Shown piece after piece: positions 22,662 to 33,140 of a stretch of DNA of 64,000 bases. The stretch lies in the NCBI GenBank assembly GCA_963556255.1, contig OY744614.1, forward strand, positions 39,864,617 through 39,928,616. The letters are read 5' to 3'. Within the stretch, counting starts at the first letter, position 1. Each line of letters starts with the position of its first letter. The position numbers were made by a program, and so were the translations under genes. Source of the DNA: Allolobophora icterica (taxonomy: Eukaryota > Annelida > Clitellata > Crassiclitellata > Lumbricidae). The notes beneath the pieces were generated by a model. The model made no database searches, was not told where the DNA came from, and saw only the letters and a list, made by a program, of their open reading frames with translations.

Positions 22662-22952
22662 CTGCTTTTCCACAACCATTGAAAATGGTTCGTTGTCATT
22701 TGGCTTTCTAGCCGCGGTACATCTGTAGTTGCAATCATCATGCCTACCACAGACAACATATACACACAGCCATTTGCTGCTCTCTTGTTAAAATACGCGG
22801 ATTTCGAGTCGAGACTACAGTTTGTATTCTTTTCTTCGAATTTCTCTCTGAAAACGTCAATCCAATGGCTGCGCAGTGTGTCTAGATCACCACTACTTGG
22901 TTTTATTCTCTCCCAATCTTGTGTTTCCATCTCAATTTCAAATACGGTTTCC
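22662..22952 (-). pseudogene. D-module exon in unit A, frameshifted
   Basis: Acceptor GCATTTGCAG-type sequence (with one change, GTATTTGCAG) and donor GTGAAATATT are kept. Relative to unit B, four bases (GGAC) are missing near 22771, which shifts the frame in the Cys/His part. The exon is 291 instead of 295 bases long. Confidence 0.6.
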
Positions 22953-23239
22953 CTGCAAATACACACAAAAATGGCAATTATTGTGTGCATTTGCAGGGAA
23001 ACCAATATTAATTAAATAATAAAGTAATAATAATAATGCTAACAGCTAAATCGTAATAAGAGTAGAGTATCAATTATAATAAGAATAAAAGTTGAAATTT
23101 TTTAAAACTGATAATGAAGCAAGACACCCGAAGAGACGCAGCGGTTTAACGGCGTTCCTGAAGCGATTTGCTGTTCTTTCATTGTCAAATCTTCTTTCTG
23201 AGATTAAAAACAAATTCTAAAATAGCAGTCATGAAGTAG

Positions 23240-23442
23240 CTTTTGCTTAGGAGAAGAGCAGTCCCTTAAGCTAGCCGTGAAGCAGCCACCGATCACGGTC
23301 AGTGTACTCATTATAGCCGAGTTGGCTAGGGGGTGCAGGTGTAGCAGATATGTTCAACCAAATTTCTGCCCTGGCAGGGATTTGAACCCCTGACCTCTCA
23401 ATCGACAGACCAGCACATTAACCACTGCAATATCAAGCACCC
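23240..23442 (-). mobile_element. SINE family 1 inside triplicated unit A
   Basis: This copy is nearly identical to the one at 25621-25823, so the SINE was present before the local triplication and was copied with it. Confidence 0.8.
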
Positions 23443-23719
23443 GTTTCAAGAAGCATTTTAATTTAAGTTCATTTTAAAAAGTTAAGAGAATTAGACATTT
23501 TCCTGTAACGGCAAGTTTAAATAACACCTCACAACAATTTATGTTCATTTTAAATGCTGTGAAATGAAAATCCACTAATTTGGTCCTATAACTCAACAAA
23601 TATATCTTATAAGAAAGCTCAACAAGACATGCCTTTTATATCATGTAACAAGTTTACGAAATTTACACAACAGCAATCAGAACCCAAACCATCACATGTT
23701 ACTTATAGTAATGTCAGCA

Positions 23720-23848
23720 CCAGTACCTTCTATAAGAACCTCAAGACTTTTCTTTTTGACCGGGCTTGGGTCGGGAGCGCCTCTGAGTAGTTGCCTTGAA
23801 GGGGCGCTATATAAATTCCGTTGATTGATTGATTGATTGACCATGTTT
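23720..23848 (+). mobile_element. 5'-truncated LINE tail in unit A
   Basis: This piece has no counterpart in unit C or B at the CAGCACCA/CCATG position (compare 26097). It encodes the end of a reverse-transcriptase ORF (FYKNLKTFLFDRAWVGSAS-like), then GAAGGGGCGCTATATAAATT and a (TTGA)n tail. That is the usual structure of an L2-like LINE 3' end. Confidence 0.8.
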
Positions 23849-24101
23849 ATAGAACTCCCATTGGCAGGTAAAGGACCCTTTAACCGAACACTTGAATGTA
23901 ATGTAACACAAATATTTATACAGCACCATAGCTTGATGGCTTGCGCATTAGACATTGGCACTACAGAAGTTATTAATGAATAAAGGTTGCAAGGTAGTGA
24001 TCCGTTTCTAGAGAACTCTACAATGTCAGCCGTCATAATTCATTAATTACTGCGTTTTATCTTTTAAATAGATTAAATTAAATGTTAATGAGGTGACTTA
24101 C

Positions 24102-24133
24102 AGTTGGTGTACTGAAACCGCCTGGTACATCCC
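24102..24133 (-). CDS. G-module exon copy in unit A
   Basis: Same sequence and splice sites as 15528-15559, apart from the first codon. It lies in the tandemly repeated block. Confidence 0.4.
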
Positions 24134-24627
24134 CTGCAAAATAAAATTGCCCCCAGTTACCAAAGTCCTGAACTGCACTTGGCAGAGTTCATCTTAAAAC
24201 AGCTGACGAGTGACATTCTGCTGATGGCAGACAGTTATTAAGTGCCGCTATACAATGACCAGGTATCTAACAATTCCGCTTCAGGCCTCTTGTGTTGATA
24301 TAATGCAATGCCAAGTTAGGCATGAAAATGCATACATATATACTTAAATATATACATATATTAAGATGCTTCCCAAGCCTCTGGGGCAGTAATCATCCTG
24401 ACCTGCATCTGATCTTTTCGCCAACTGAACACTATTCTATTCGATTGGTACTGTACTAATGCAGAAAGAAAAACAGACTTACAAACCAACCATTTAATAT
24501 CTATTAAACTCGTATGACTCAAGAATGGACATACAATCAAACAGTAAGAATGAATAAAACTGTGCACATCCAAAAGAACAAAAAATGCGTAAGATGTCTA
24601 ATTAGTGACTTGAAAGTAATATTTCAC

Positions 24628-25333
24628 CTGCTTTTCCACAACCATTGAAAATGGTTCGTTGTCATTTGGCTTTCTAGCCGCGGTACATCTGTAGTTGCAA
24701 TCATCATGCCTACCACAGACAACATATACACACAGCCATTTGCTGCGGACTCTCTTGTTAAAATACGCGGATTTCGAGTCGAGACTACAGTTTGTATTCT
24801 TTTCTTCGAATTTCTCTCTGAAAACGTCAATCCAATGGCTGCGCAGTGTGTCTAGATCAGTGGTTCCCAAGCTCTTTTGATGGAGGGCAAAGTCTTACTT
24901 TTAAAATATCATGGCGGGCCACAGAGATCTGAGGAGCCGTCCTCAGTTGCTTTCATTGTGGACGAATGCGTGCGCTGGAGCGCCAGCAAATAGTGGTCTC
25001 TGGGGAAGCGTCGTAAGTTTCCCCATGCGCAGCATTTGGTAACATCTGACATCGAATACGCTGCATAGAGCTTGACGAAAAGTGAACTAAGATTGAAACA
25101 AAATAATAGGAAAAAAGAACTTAACTTAACTTAAATCGAAAATCAAGAAAAACAAGGTAATTTAATTTTTTTTTCAAAATTTGTGAGTGACTGTCGCGGG
25201 CCACATTCAAAGGATTGGCGGGCCACTTTTGGCCCGCGGGCCACGGTTTGGGAACCACTAGTCTAGATCACCGCTACTTGTTTTTATTCTCTCCCAATCT
25301 TGTGTTTCCATCTCAATTTCAAATACGGTTTCC
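24628..25333 (-). pseudogene. D-module exon in unit B, split by a MITE
   Basis: The frame encoding HWIDVFREKFEEKN, WLCVYVVCGRHDDCNYRC and SMVVEKQ is intact up to the insertion of the MITE at 24858-25260. The 5' remainder resumes after it and ends at acceptor GCATTTGCAG. Without the insertion the exon would have the 295-bp length of the 11.3-kb copy. Confidence 0.6.
24858..25260. mobile_element. hAT-type MITE, 403 bp
   Basis: The ends are CAGTGGTTCCCAA and TTGGGAACCACTA. An 8-bp target duplication GTCTAGAT is at 24850-24857 and 25261-25268. The paralogous site in unit A (near 22875) is empty, which proves insertion and defines the boundaries. Ends resemble those of the element at 3439. Confidence 0.95.
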
Positions 25334-25620
25334 CTGCAAATGCACACAAAAATGGCAATTATTGTGTGCATTTGCAGGGAAACCAATATTAATTAAATAA
25401 TAAAGTAATAATAATAATGCTAACAGCTAAATCATAATAAGAGTAGAGTATCAATTATAATAAGAATAAAAGTTGAAATTTTTTTAAACTGATAATGAAG
25501 CAAGACACCCGAAGAGACGCAGCGGTTTAACGGCGTTCCTGAAGCGATTTGCTGTTCTTTCATTGTCAAATCTTCTTTCTGAGATTTAAAACAAATTTTA
25601 AAATAGCAGTCATGAAGTAG

Positions 25621-25823
25621 CTTTTGCTTAGGAGAAGAGCAGTCCCTTAAGCTAGCCGTGAAGCAGCCACCGATCACGGTCAGTGTACTCATTATAGCCG
25701 AGTTGGCTAGGGGGTGCAGGTGTAGCAGATATGTTCAACCAAATTTCTGCCCTGGCAGGGATTTGAACCCCTGACCTCTCAATCGACAGACCAGCACATT
25801 AACCACTGCAATATCAAGCACCC
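25621..25823 (-). mobile_element. SINE family 1 inside triplicated unit B
   Basis: This is the paralogous position to 23240-23442 in the neighbouring copy of the repeat block, with the same 5' and 3' limits. Confidence 0.8.
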
Positions 25824-26361
25824 GTTTCAAGAAGCATTTTAATTTAAGTTCATTTTAAAAAGTTAAGAGAATTAGACATTTTCCTGTAACGGCAAGTTTA
25901 AATAACACCTCACAACAATTTATGTTCATTTTAAATGCTGTGAAATGAAAAACCACTAATTTGGTCCTATAACTCAACAAATATATCTTATAAGAAAGCT
26001 CAACAAGACATGCCTTTTATATCATGTAACAAGTTTACGAAATTTACACAACAGCAATCAGAACCCAAACCATCACATGTTACTTATAGTAATGTCAGCA
26101 CCATGTTTATTGAACTCCCATTGGCAGGTAAAGGACCCTTTAACCGAACACTTGAATGTAATGTAACACAAATATTTATACAGCACCATAGCTTGATGGC
26201 TTGTGCATTAGACATTGGCACTACAGAAGTTATTAATGAATAAAGGTTGCAAGGTAGTGATCCGTTTCTAGAGAACTCTACAATGTCAGCCGTCATAATT
26301 CATTAATTACTGCGTTTTATCTTTTAAATAGATTAAATTAAATGTTAATGAGGTGACTTAC

Positions 26362-26393
26362 AGTTGGTGTACTGAAACCGCCTGGTACATCCC
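26362..26393 (-). CDS. G-module exon copy in unit B
   Basis: Identical to 24102-24133, with acceptor TTTTGCAG and donor GTAAGT retained. Confidence 0.4.
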
Positions 26394-26424
26394 CTGCAAA
26401 ATAAAATTGCCCCCAGTTACCAAA

Positions 26425-27028
26425 GTCCTGAACTGCACTTGGCAGAGTTCATCTTAAAACAGCTGACGAGTGACATTCTGCTGATGGCAGACAGTTATTA
26501 AGTGCCGCTATACAATGACCAGGTATCTAACAATTCCGCTTCAGGCCTCTTGTGTTGATATAATGCAATGCCAAGTTAGGCATGAAAATGCATACATATA
26601 TACTTAAATATATACATATATTAAGATGCTTCCCAAGCCTCTGGGGCAGTAATCATCCTGACCTGCATCTGATCTTTTCGCCAACTGAACACTATTCTAT
26701 TCGATTGGTACTGTACTAATGCAGAAAGAAAAACAGACTTACAAACCAACCATTTAATATCTATTAAACTCGTATGACTCAAGAATGGACATACAATCAA
26801 ACAGTAAGAATGAATAAAACTGTGCACATCCAAAAGAACAAAAAATGCGTAAGATGTCTAATTAGTGACTTGAAAGTAATATTTCACCTGCTTTTCCACA
26901 ACCATTGAAAATGGTTCGTTGTCATTTGGCTTTCTAGCCGCGGTACATCTGTAGTTGCAATCATCATGCCTACCACAGACAACATATACACACAGCCATT
27001 TGCTGCGGACTCTCTTGTTAAAATACTA
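26425..27028. repeat. Triplicated block, partial unit C
   Basis: It matches the start of units A and B up to the middle of the D module, then breaks off at AAAATAC (about 27027) into unrelated sequence. Confidence 0.88.
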
Positions 27029-27104
27029 GGATATGATATATATCTTAATGCTTTAATGATGAACATGTACAAAAAGTGACTGGGAAACCAATGTCGTTCG
27101 TCGT

Positions 27105-27235
27105 TGAAGTGTTAAACAAAGATATACGAAGATCTTAAAGAAAGATATATGGAGATTTTAAAGATAGATATATGAAGATCTTAAACACGGATATATGAAG
27201 ATCCTAAAAAGATATAGGAAGGCGTTAATTGAAAA
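27105..27235. repeat. ~27-bp minisatellite
   Basis: Imperfect units of AAGATATATGAAGATCTTAA lie in tandem, about five copies. Confidence 0.75.
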
Positions 27236-27244
27236 AGAACTTAC

Positions 27245-27286
27245 ACGTTGTTTGCTAACCACGGTTGCTTGTAACGAGGCCACAAC
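27245..27286 (-). CDS. 42-bp microexon
   Basis: On the minus strand TTGTTTACAG is followed by 42 nt (VVASLQATVVSKQR, no stop) and then the strong donor GTAAGT. Phase is 0 at both ends. This matches the outgoing phase of the E-module exon at 27782-27867 immediately upstream, so ELSE would join to VVASLQ. Both splice sites are near consensus. Confidence 0.5.
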
Positions 27287-27319
27287 CTGTAAACAAAAAA
27301 TAGAAGTCCATTGCTGATA

Positions 27320-27535
27320 TTCAGCCAAATTCCTTAAAGGATATTGATAGTACCATCTCTCAACCAGCTTCCATTTTTCCAGTACCCACATAGAATTCCT
27401 TTAAGGATGTTGATTTTACCATCTCCCAACCATCTTTCATTTTCCCATTACCCACATAACATATACCCAAAGGTTTTTGACTTTACCATCTCCCAACCAT
27501 CTTCGATATTCCCAATATAGCAATTCTAGAAAGGA
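27320..27535. repeat. ~66-bp imperfect repeat, three units
   Basis: The units share TTTACCATCTCCCAACCATC and a TTTCCCATTACCCACATA segment, and sit upstream (minus strand) of the microexon. Confidence 0.7.
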
Positions 27536-27781
27536 TGCTGATCTTAATTAAAAGCAATCACTGATTGATGCCGTTTGCATTATCCTAATGATGCTACAAA
27601 TTTTATAGATTAAATATTCAGATTGGATCAGATTTCTTCAGCCAGAAACTATAAATTAGTCAGGTACTCTGAAAGTGGCATGGAAAATTATCAACACAAG
27701 GTGTTCACAAAGAGTAGGTCAGTAGACTAGTTAATTTTATGAAACGAGATGACACTCGTCGAGTTAATTTATCTTATTTAC

Positions 27782-27867
27782 CTCTGACAGTTCACATGTA
27801 GCTGCAAACAGCTCGTCATCAGTTTTGTACGACTCCAACTTTTCCAAGATTTCCTGAACTTGTTTAC
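27782..27867 (-). CDS. E-module exon, best-preserved copy
   Basis: Minus-strand acceptor TTATTGCAG and donor GTAAAT bound an 86-nt exon, entering in phase 1 and leaving in phase 0. It encodes KQVQEILEKLESYKTDDE then LFAATCELSE, a Leu/Glu/Lys-rich segment with coiled-coil or helical character. Copies lie at 31859-31944 (intact), 32037-32121 (one-base deletion), 31101-31172 (diverged acceptor) and in truncated form at 14.2 and 15.0 kb. Intron sequence on the acceptor side is also conserved. The parent protein is not recognised. It could be a host gene with exon duplication or a transposon-carried gene. Confidence 0.5.
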
Positions 27868-28309
27868 CTGCAATAAATTGTTTTCACAACAGAAATTGCA
27901 CCATGATAGTTAACAATTGTGTGCCTTTCAACGAGTGTACAAAAGAAACTCGTTATAACATTCCGCTTTTGAGTCACATCAAGAAGAACTACCATACAAT
28001 CAGGTTGCATAATAACGGAGTCATTTTCTAAAGTATATATTTAATCCACATTCCTGACTATGCTATGTTAGAATTTGAGTTATATAATGAAGAAAGTTAA
28101 AAGGAAGCTCTGGTTTATTGCAAGATATTAAAAAGCACGAAACTTCATGTTCGTGAAACAGAGTAAACCAAAAACCTGTTGTAGCAAAGCACATGTCAAG
28201 TTTCAACATGAAAACTCGTGCTAAGAAATGTTTGTTTTCTTATTTATCAGGACACGTGTCACATGGTGGCCTGATCTGGAATAACGTTACATAAATCTCC
28301 TTAATAAAT

Positions 28310-28620
28310 AAATAAATAAATAATCAGAAATTGAGCGTGCTCATGACCCTGGCCAAAATGTTCATACACACTCATTACTGTCACAAAACAGCATAATTTG
28401 ATGCCAGCATCAGCTGGGAAGTAAATGGGAACGCACAGACCCTGTATTCAGGTTCGACCATCGTCCACTCAAGAGCCGATGAGCAGGAGATGACCATGTC
28501 CCCTGCGTTCCTCATGGGCAACCATTAATTGCTCATACAGAGGTGGCAGATCTCCAAATTTTTACAATGCTAAAACCCAAGTCTTTCTGGCTAATTTATA
28601 ACTGATACTCAATACTCACT
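28310..28620. repeat. Repeat shared with 33160-33450
   Basis: AATTGAGCGTGCTCATGACC, AGCATCAGCTGG and GGTGGCAGATCTCCAAATTT with its flanks occur in both places in the same order. No coding content is evident. Confidence 0.65.
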
Positions 28621-28749
28621 ATTTGGATAAAACTATAATGGAGTGAAACATGATGCATATAATCGATTATTTCAATTGAAGAAACATTTAAGTGATGGGT
28701 GTCTTTTCTTGATGACATATCTCTTAGTTCAGATCAGAGGTGCCTGATC

Positions 28750-29100
28750 TCAGATCCAGTGGGATCTGGCTGAATTTAAGCATAGCTCATAGGACACAAG
28801 CGCATTGTTGAAACTGTTCAGAACTGGCAATAGCTTACCTATGGCAGCAGCTCTTTCATTACTTGGTGATGTGAATCCCAACGGAGACAAACCTCTCGCT
28901 TCCAAAATTACTAGAAAAATGAACAAAACAGAAGACCTCACAGACTCCGTCAAGCAGACGATACTAGCACTAAGATGCATTCGAGTTTAGACGTAAGAGC
29001 AAAACACGTAGCAGACAAGCAAGGCGAAACAAAATGGACTTCTGACCTGCTCTTTCTTCGGACTCTGTATCAGACTCTGTATTATTTCTATTGCCTTGGT
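28750..29100 (+). pseudogene. LINE ORF 5' fragment (putative)
   Basis: The plus frame contains AAALSLLGDVNPNGDKPLAS, resembling the LLLxGDVxPNPGP motif near the start of many LINE endonuclease/RT ORFs. A related, shorter piece is at 33590-33700. The assignment rests on this motif only. Confidence 0.4.
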
Positions 29101-29119
29101 ATATTATTGTCATTACCTT

Positions 29120-29543
29120 GGTATATTATAGCCATTGCCTCTTCCTGCAAGCACTTGGATTGTGGTTTCATAGCGTTAGGTCGGGAGCGCCTCCGACAAG
29201 TCTCTCTTGAAGTGGCACTATATAAATTTACACTTACAATATTGCCTTTATTAATATTAAACATATAATCATGTATTTAGTTCAATTCAGCTGCAAACCA
29301 GGATTAAATTTAATAAGGCTTGAATTCCTTCAAGTCTCACTACCTCACTACATTAGTTTCAAGTTGACTCTGCCTGCTCAAGTGACTGTATCACCCAAAC
29401 TGTTCTCCAAATACAAACAAGGTTCTAGGTAATCAAGCTTCCAGAAGGTCTGGCCCCAACATATGGAACTCTCTTCCAGCACATATTTCATTCTTGAAAC
29501 TTTTTTTCCAGACTGCATTGTCTCATGGGTCATATCCCGTTGC
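29120..29543 (+). repeat. Direct repeat flanking the 84-bp array, left copy (LINE end)
   Basis: It matches 30466-30889 with few differences. It contains GTCGGGAGCGCCTCCGACAA and GCACTATATAAATT (LINE tail), and farther on a second LINE tail encoding SGPNIWNSLPAHISFLKLFF, a reverse-transcriptase C-terminal signature. Confidence 0.85.
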
Positions 29544-29801
29544 GTTGGAATGAGCTGCTGGAATTTCAACCAGATTGATCCTAACTTACATTACCGCATC
29601 TTCCCATACCTTGCCGTGTCTTCCCTTACCACACTTTACTTGTTCCACCTTACCTTACCTTGTCTTGTTCTACTTTGCGTTGTTAAACCTCACCTTACCT
29701 TCCCATACCTTAGTTCACCTTACCTTGGCTCAGTAGTTGCTGAAGACAGTCTAACTCCTCAACATCACAGATTAACCAACTAAACAGAGAATAAATTGTA
29801 C

Positions 29802-30458
29802 CTGAGGCATCTGGCACTGGTCGACCACCAACTGACGAAGGCTTGTTGCTTATTGTCACAGTCTCATTAACTGCATAATCGCTTTCAGCCGCATCTTGCA
29901 CGGGCTGACCACCAACTGACGAAGGCTTGTTGCTTATTGTCATAGTCTCATTAACTGCATAATCGCTTTCAGCCGCATCTTGCACGGGCTGACCACCAAC
30001 TGACGAAGGCTTGTTGCTTATTGTCACAGTCTCATTAACTGCATAATCGCTTTCAGCCGCATCTTGCACGGGCTGACCACCAACTGACGAAGGCTTGTTG
30101 CTTATTGTCACAGTCTCATTAACTGCATAATCGCTTTCAGCCGCATCTTGCACGGGCTGACCACCGGCTGATGAAGGCTTGTTGCTTATTGTCACAGTCT
30201 CATTAACTGCATAATCGCTTTCAGCCGCATCTTGCACGGGCTGACCACCAACTGACGAAGGCTTGTTGCTTATTGTCACAGTCTCATTAACTGCATAATC
30301 GCTTTCAGCCGCATCTTGCACGGGCTGACCACCAACTGACGAAGGCTTGTTGCTTATTGTCACAGTCTCATTAACTGCATAATCGCTTTCAGCCGCATCT
30401 TGCACGGGCTGACCACCAACTGACGAAGGCTTGTTGCTTATTGTCACAGTCTCATTAA
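29802..30458 (-). CDS. Exon containing eight in-frame 84-bp (28-residue) repeats
   Basis: On the minus strand an uninterrupted frame of about 219 codons holds eight units of TVTISNKPSSVGGQPVQDAA plus ESDYAVNE (landmarks every 84 bp: 29841, 29925 ... 30429). The last unit diverges to VGGRPVPDAS and is followed by the donor GTACAA. The right limit is a TATGCAG that lies inside the repeat unit and coincides with a duplication breakpoint, so the 5' end is uncertain. It exits in phase 1, which fits the phase-1 entry of the E-module at 27867. Units are nearly identical, with rare V/A and V/M changes. Protein unknown; low-complexity linker-like composition. Confidence 0.5.
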
Positions 30459-30465
30459 CTGCATA

Positions 30466-30889
30466 GGTATATTATAGCTATTGCCTCTTCCTGCAAGCAC
30501 TTTGATTGCGGTTTCGTTGTGTTAGGTCGGGAGCGCCTCTGACAAGTCTCTCTTGAAGTGGCACTATATAAATTTACACTTACAATATTGCCTTTATTAA
30601 TATTAAACATATAATCATGTATTTAGTTCAATTCAGCTGCAAACCAGGATTAAATTTAATAAGGCTTGAATTCCTTCAAGTCTCACTACCTCACTACATT
30701 AGTTTCAAGTTGACTCTGCCTGCTCAAGTGACTGTATCACCCAAACTGTTCTCCAAATACGAACAAGGTTCTAGGTAATCAAGCTTCCAGAAGGTCTGGC
30801 CCCAACATATGGAACTCTCTTCCAGCACATATTTCATTCTTGAAACTTTTTTTCCAGACTTCATTGTCTCATGGGCCATATCCTGTTGC
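30466..30889 (+). repeat. Direct repeat flanking the 84-bp array, right copy
   Basis: Near-identical to 29120-29543, including the SGPNIWNSLPAHI LINE remnant. The pair brackets the 84-bp array, so the whole ~1.35-kb segment was probably duplicated and the array truncated at the junction. Confidence 0.85.
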
Positions 30890-31100
30890 TTTGTATTGTC
30901 CTAATAATGATGCTATAAATTTTATAAATTACATTTTCAGATTGGACTAGATTTCTTCAGCCAGAAACCATAAGTCAGTCAGGTACTCTGAAAGTGTCAT
31001 GAAAAATTATCACCACAAAGTGTTCACAAAGAGTAGGTCAGTAAACTAGTTAATTTTATTAAATTAGATGACACTCGTCGAGTTAATTTATCCTATTTAC

Positions 31101-31172
31101 CTCAGAGAGTTCACAGATAACTGCAAACAGCTCGTGATCATTCGTGTAAGACTCCAGCTTCTGCAGGACTTC
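31101..31172 (-). pseudogene. E-module exon with diverged acceptor
   Basis: It reads EVLQKLESYTNDHE then LFAVICELSE and keeps a GTAAATAG donor. The 5' part (KQVQ) is replaced by TAAATACAG, so the original acceptor position is lost. Confidence 0.5.
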
Positions 31173-31189
31173 CTGTATTTAGTATTTGA

Positions 31190-31800
31190 AATACATGAAG
31201 TTAGCTGAACTAAACTAGACAATAAGTTTTAAAATTTTATATGGTACTATTTGGCGAGGCGAATACTTCCGAATAGTGCCGAAAACGGGATATTCGGCCG
31301 AGGAGAATGTCCGAGGCGATTTCTGGTTATTCCCTATCAGGAAACAAATTTCCAAGTCTAAAACTTAACCCAGCAGTATACATGAATATGTGGAATGCCG
31401 AGCGATACAAAAAGTAAGACAAGCTTTAGACTTTAAAAACTACCAGTGATTTCCAATTAGCAAATATGCATGTTCAAGTGTAATTCTTAATATAAAGTTA
31501 AATGTCATCAGGTCATTATTGCAACATTAAATTTGTCCTTGACAAAGAAAAACACTTTTATTATCGCTCATCTACAAAAACTGCACAAATACCGACAGAG
31601 TTCTCCAAATCAAGTATAATTTAAATTACACCAAAACAAACTATTCATCTAACATATATCTCAATTATAATAGTGGCAGGATTTTCTGAACGTTGAATGT
31701 ACGTTTTTGTTTAACTGTCCAACATGAAGTATCATGCTGTCGAAGTACTAAGAAATGTCCAATCACTTTAAAATGGCTGCCCCAGACCCTCAAAAAGCAT
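31190..31800. other. No gene recognised
   Basis: AT-rich sequence between E-module copies. A GC-richer piece at 31255-31325 (GCCGAAAACGGGATATTCGG) is unexplained. Confidence 0.4.
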
Positions 31801-31858
31801 AGACCGCTAGTTAATTTTATGAAATTAGATGACACTCGAGTTAATTTATCTTATTTAC

Positions 31859-31944
31859 GTGAGAGAGTTCAATGACTACTGTGAGCAGTTCAACCTTATC
31901 TGTGTATGAATCCAGTCTCTGCAATATATCCTCAACTTTCTTAC
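31859..31944 (-). CDS. E-module exon, second intact copy
   Basis: This 86-nt exon has the same phases and the same intron flanks as 27782-27867. It reads KKVEDILQRLDSYTDKVE then LLTVVIELSH. The heptad-like Leu/Ile positions are kept although many residues differ. Confidence 0.5.
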
Positions 31945-32036
31945 CTACAATGAATTATTTACACAATAGAATAGTAAGTAAACAAGTTAATTGTATGAAA
32001 CCAGATGACCTTGTTGAGTTAATTTATCTTATTTAC

Positions 32037-32121
32037 CCGAGAGAGTTCAATGACCGGTGCGAGCAGTTCACCCTTATCTTTGTAGGAATCAGTCTCTGCA
32101 ATATATCCTCAACTTTCTTAC
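32037..32121 (-). pseudogene. E-module exon with one-base deletion
   Basis: Very close to 31859-31944, but 85 nt long: one G is missing after QRL, so the frame shifts. Splice sites remain. Confidence 0.55.
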
Positions 32122-32123
32122 CT

Positions 32124-32580
32124 ACAATGAATTGTTTACACAATAGAAATTGCACCATGATAGTTAACAATAATTTTGCGTGCCTTTCAATTACATGCAA
32201 CAAGCATACAATGGAAACTCGATATGACATTCTGCTTTTGAGCCACATCAAGAACCACCGTACAATCAGGTTGTGTAATAATGCTGTCAATTTCTGAAGC
32301 TTCAGTATATATTTAATCCATATCCCTGACTATGTTATATTAGAATTGAGTTATATAATGAAGCAAGTTAAAGGAAGGTCTGGTTTATTGCAAGATATTG
32401 AAAAACATGAAACTTCACGTTCATGAAACAGTCAGCCAATAACCTGTTGTAGCAAAGCACGTGTCAAGTTTCAACATGAAAACTCATGCTATGAAGTATT
32501 TCAATTTTCTTATTTGTCAGAACATGTTGTGTCACATGATGGCCTGATCTGGAGTAACGTTACATAAATCTGCTTAATAA
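32124..32580 (-). repeat. Intron-like repeat upstream of E modules
   Basis: It matches 27870-28310 and, partly, 15009-15300. Shared blocks include AGAAATTGCACCATGATAGT, GTTTATTGCAAGATATT and GGCCTGATCTGGA. Its fixed position next to E-module acceptors suggests it is an intron segment duplicated along with the exon. Confidence 0.7.
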
Positions 32581-32639
32581 ATAAATCCTATATAATAATT
32601 TCTTATATCTGTGTGTCGGCAAACGCTCTGATTCATGTT

Positions 32640-32790
32640 TAGGAATGTGGATGCTGACCAATAAGGAACTAGACCACAACCACCTATGGAACAAAGTCAA
32701 AGGCTGACCAATGAGGAGCTAGGTCATGAAAGTTGGTCAAATGCCGACCAATGAGGAACTAGGTCACTTAGTTCTATGGAACCAAGTCTG
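32640..32790. repeat. ~56-bp imperfect tandem repeat
   Basis: GACCAATGAGGAACTAGGTC recurs three times with variations. Confidence 0.7.
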
Positions 32791-33019
32791 GGATGTCTGT
32801 GTCAATCCGACCCTCTGTCTGTCTGTCCGACTGTCTTTGCCCGTCTTGTATTGGCCTACAGTATTTGCCTGGCACTAGGCAGATCAACTACAGCCAGACT
32901 GATTGTGGGTGCAGGTATGAACTCCCAGTGGCCCTAGCTGACCTCCCTCACTAGGCAGATAGACTACAGCTACAGCCAGACCAGACTGATGCTGCAGGTA
33001 CAAACAGCCAGTGGGAAAC

Positions 33020-33140
33020 CGTGATTGACAGTGAGGGATGGAGGCAGTGACACAGGGAGAGGGATGGAGGGAAGGAGTAAGAGGGATGGATTGGTCACTG
33101 CCTCAATCCCTCACTGCCTCCATCTCTCCCTCCTTCCCGC
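33020..33140. repeat. GGGATGGAGG-type inverted/direct repeats
   Basis: GTGAGGGATGGAGGCAGTGA (33036) and its reverse complement around 33095-33125 form an imperfect fold-back. Frames across it are not considered coding. Confidence 0.55.

Larger units (their letters stand above)
22177..24164. repeat. Triplicated block, unit A
   Basis: It begins GTCCTGAACTGCACTTGGCA and contains a D-module copy, a SINE, a LINE tail insertion and a G-module exon. It is nearly identical to unit B (24165-26424) apart from the insertions. It retains about 22 bp (near 22379-22400) that units B and C lack and has lost 4 bp inside the D module. Confidence 0.9.
24165..26424. repeat. Triplicated block, unit B
   Basis: It has the same order of modules as unit A but lacks the LINE tail and carries a hAT MITE in its D module. 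Without insertions the unit is about 1.85 kb. Confidence 0.9.
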
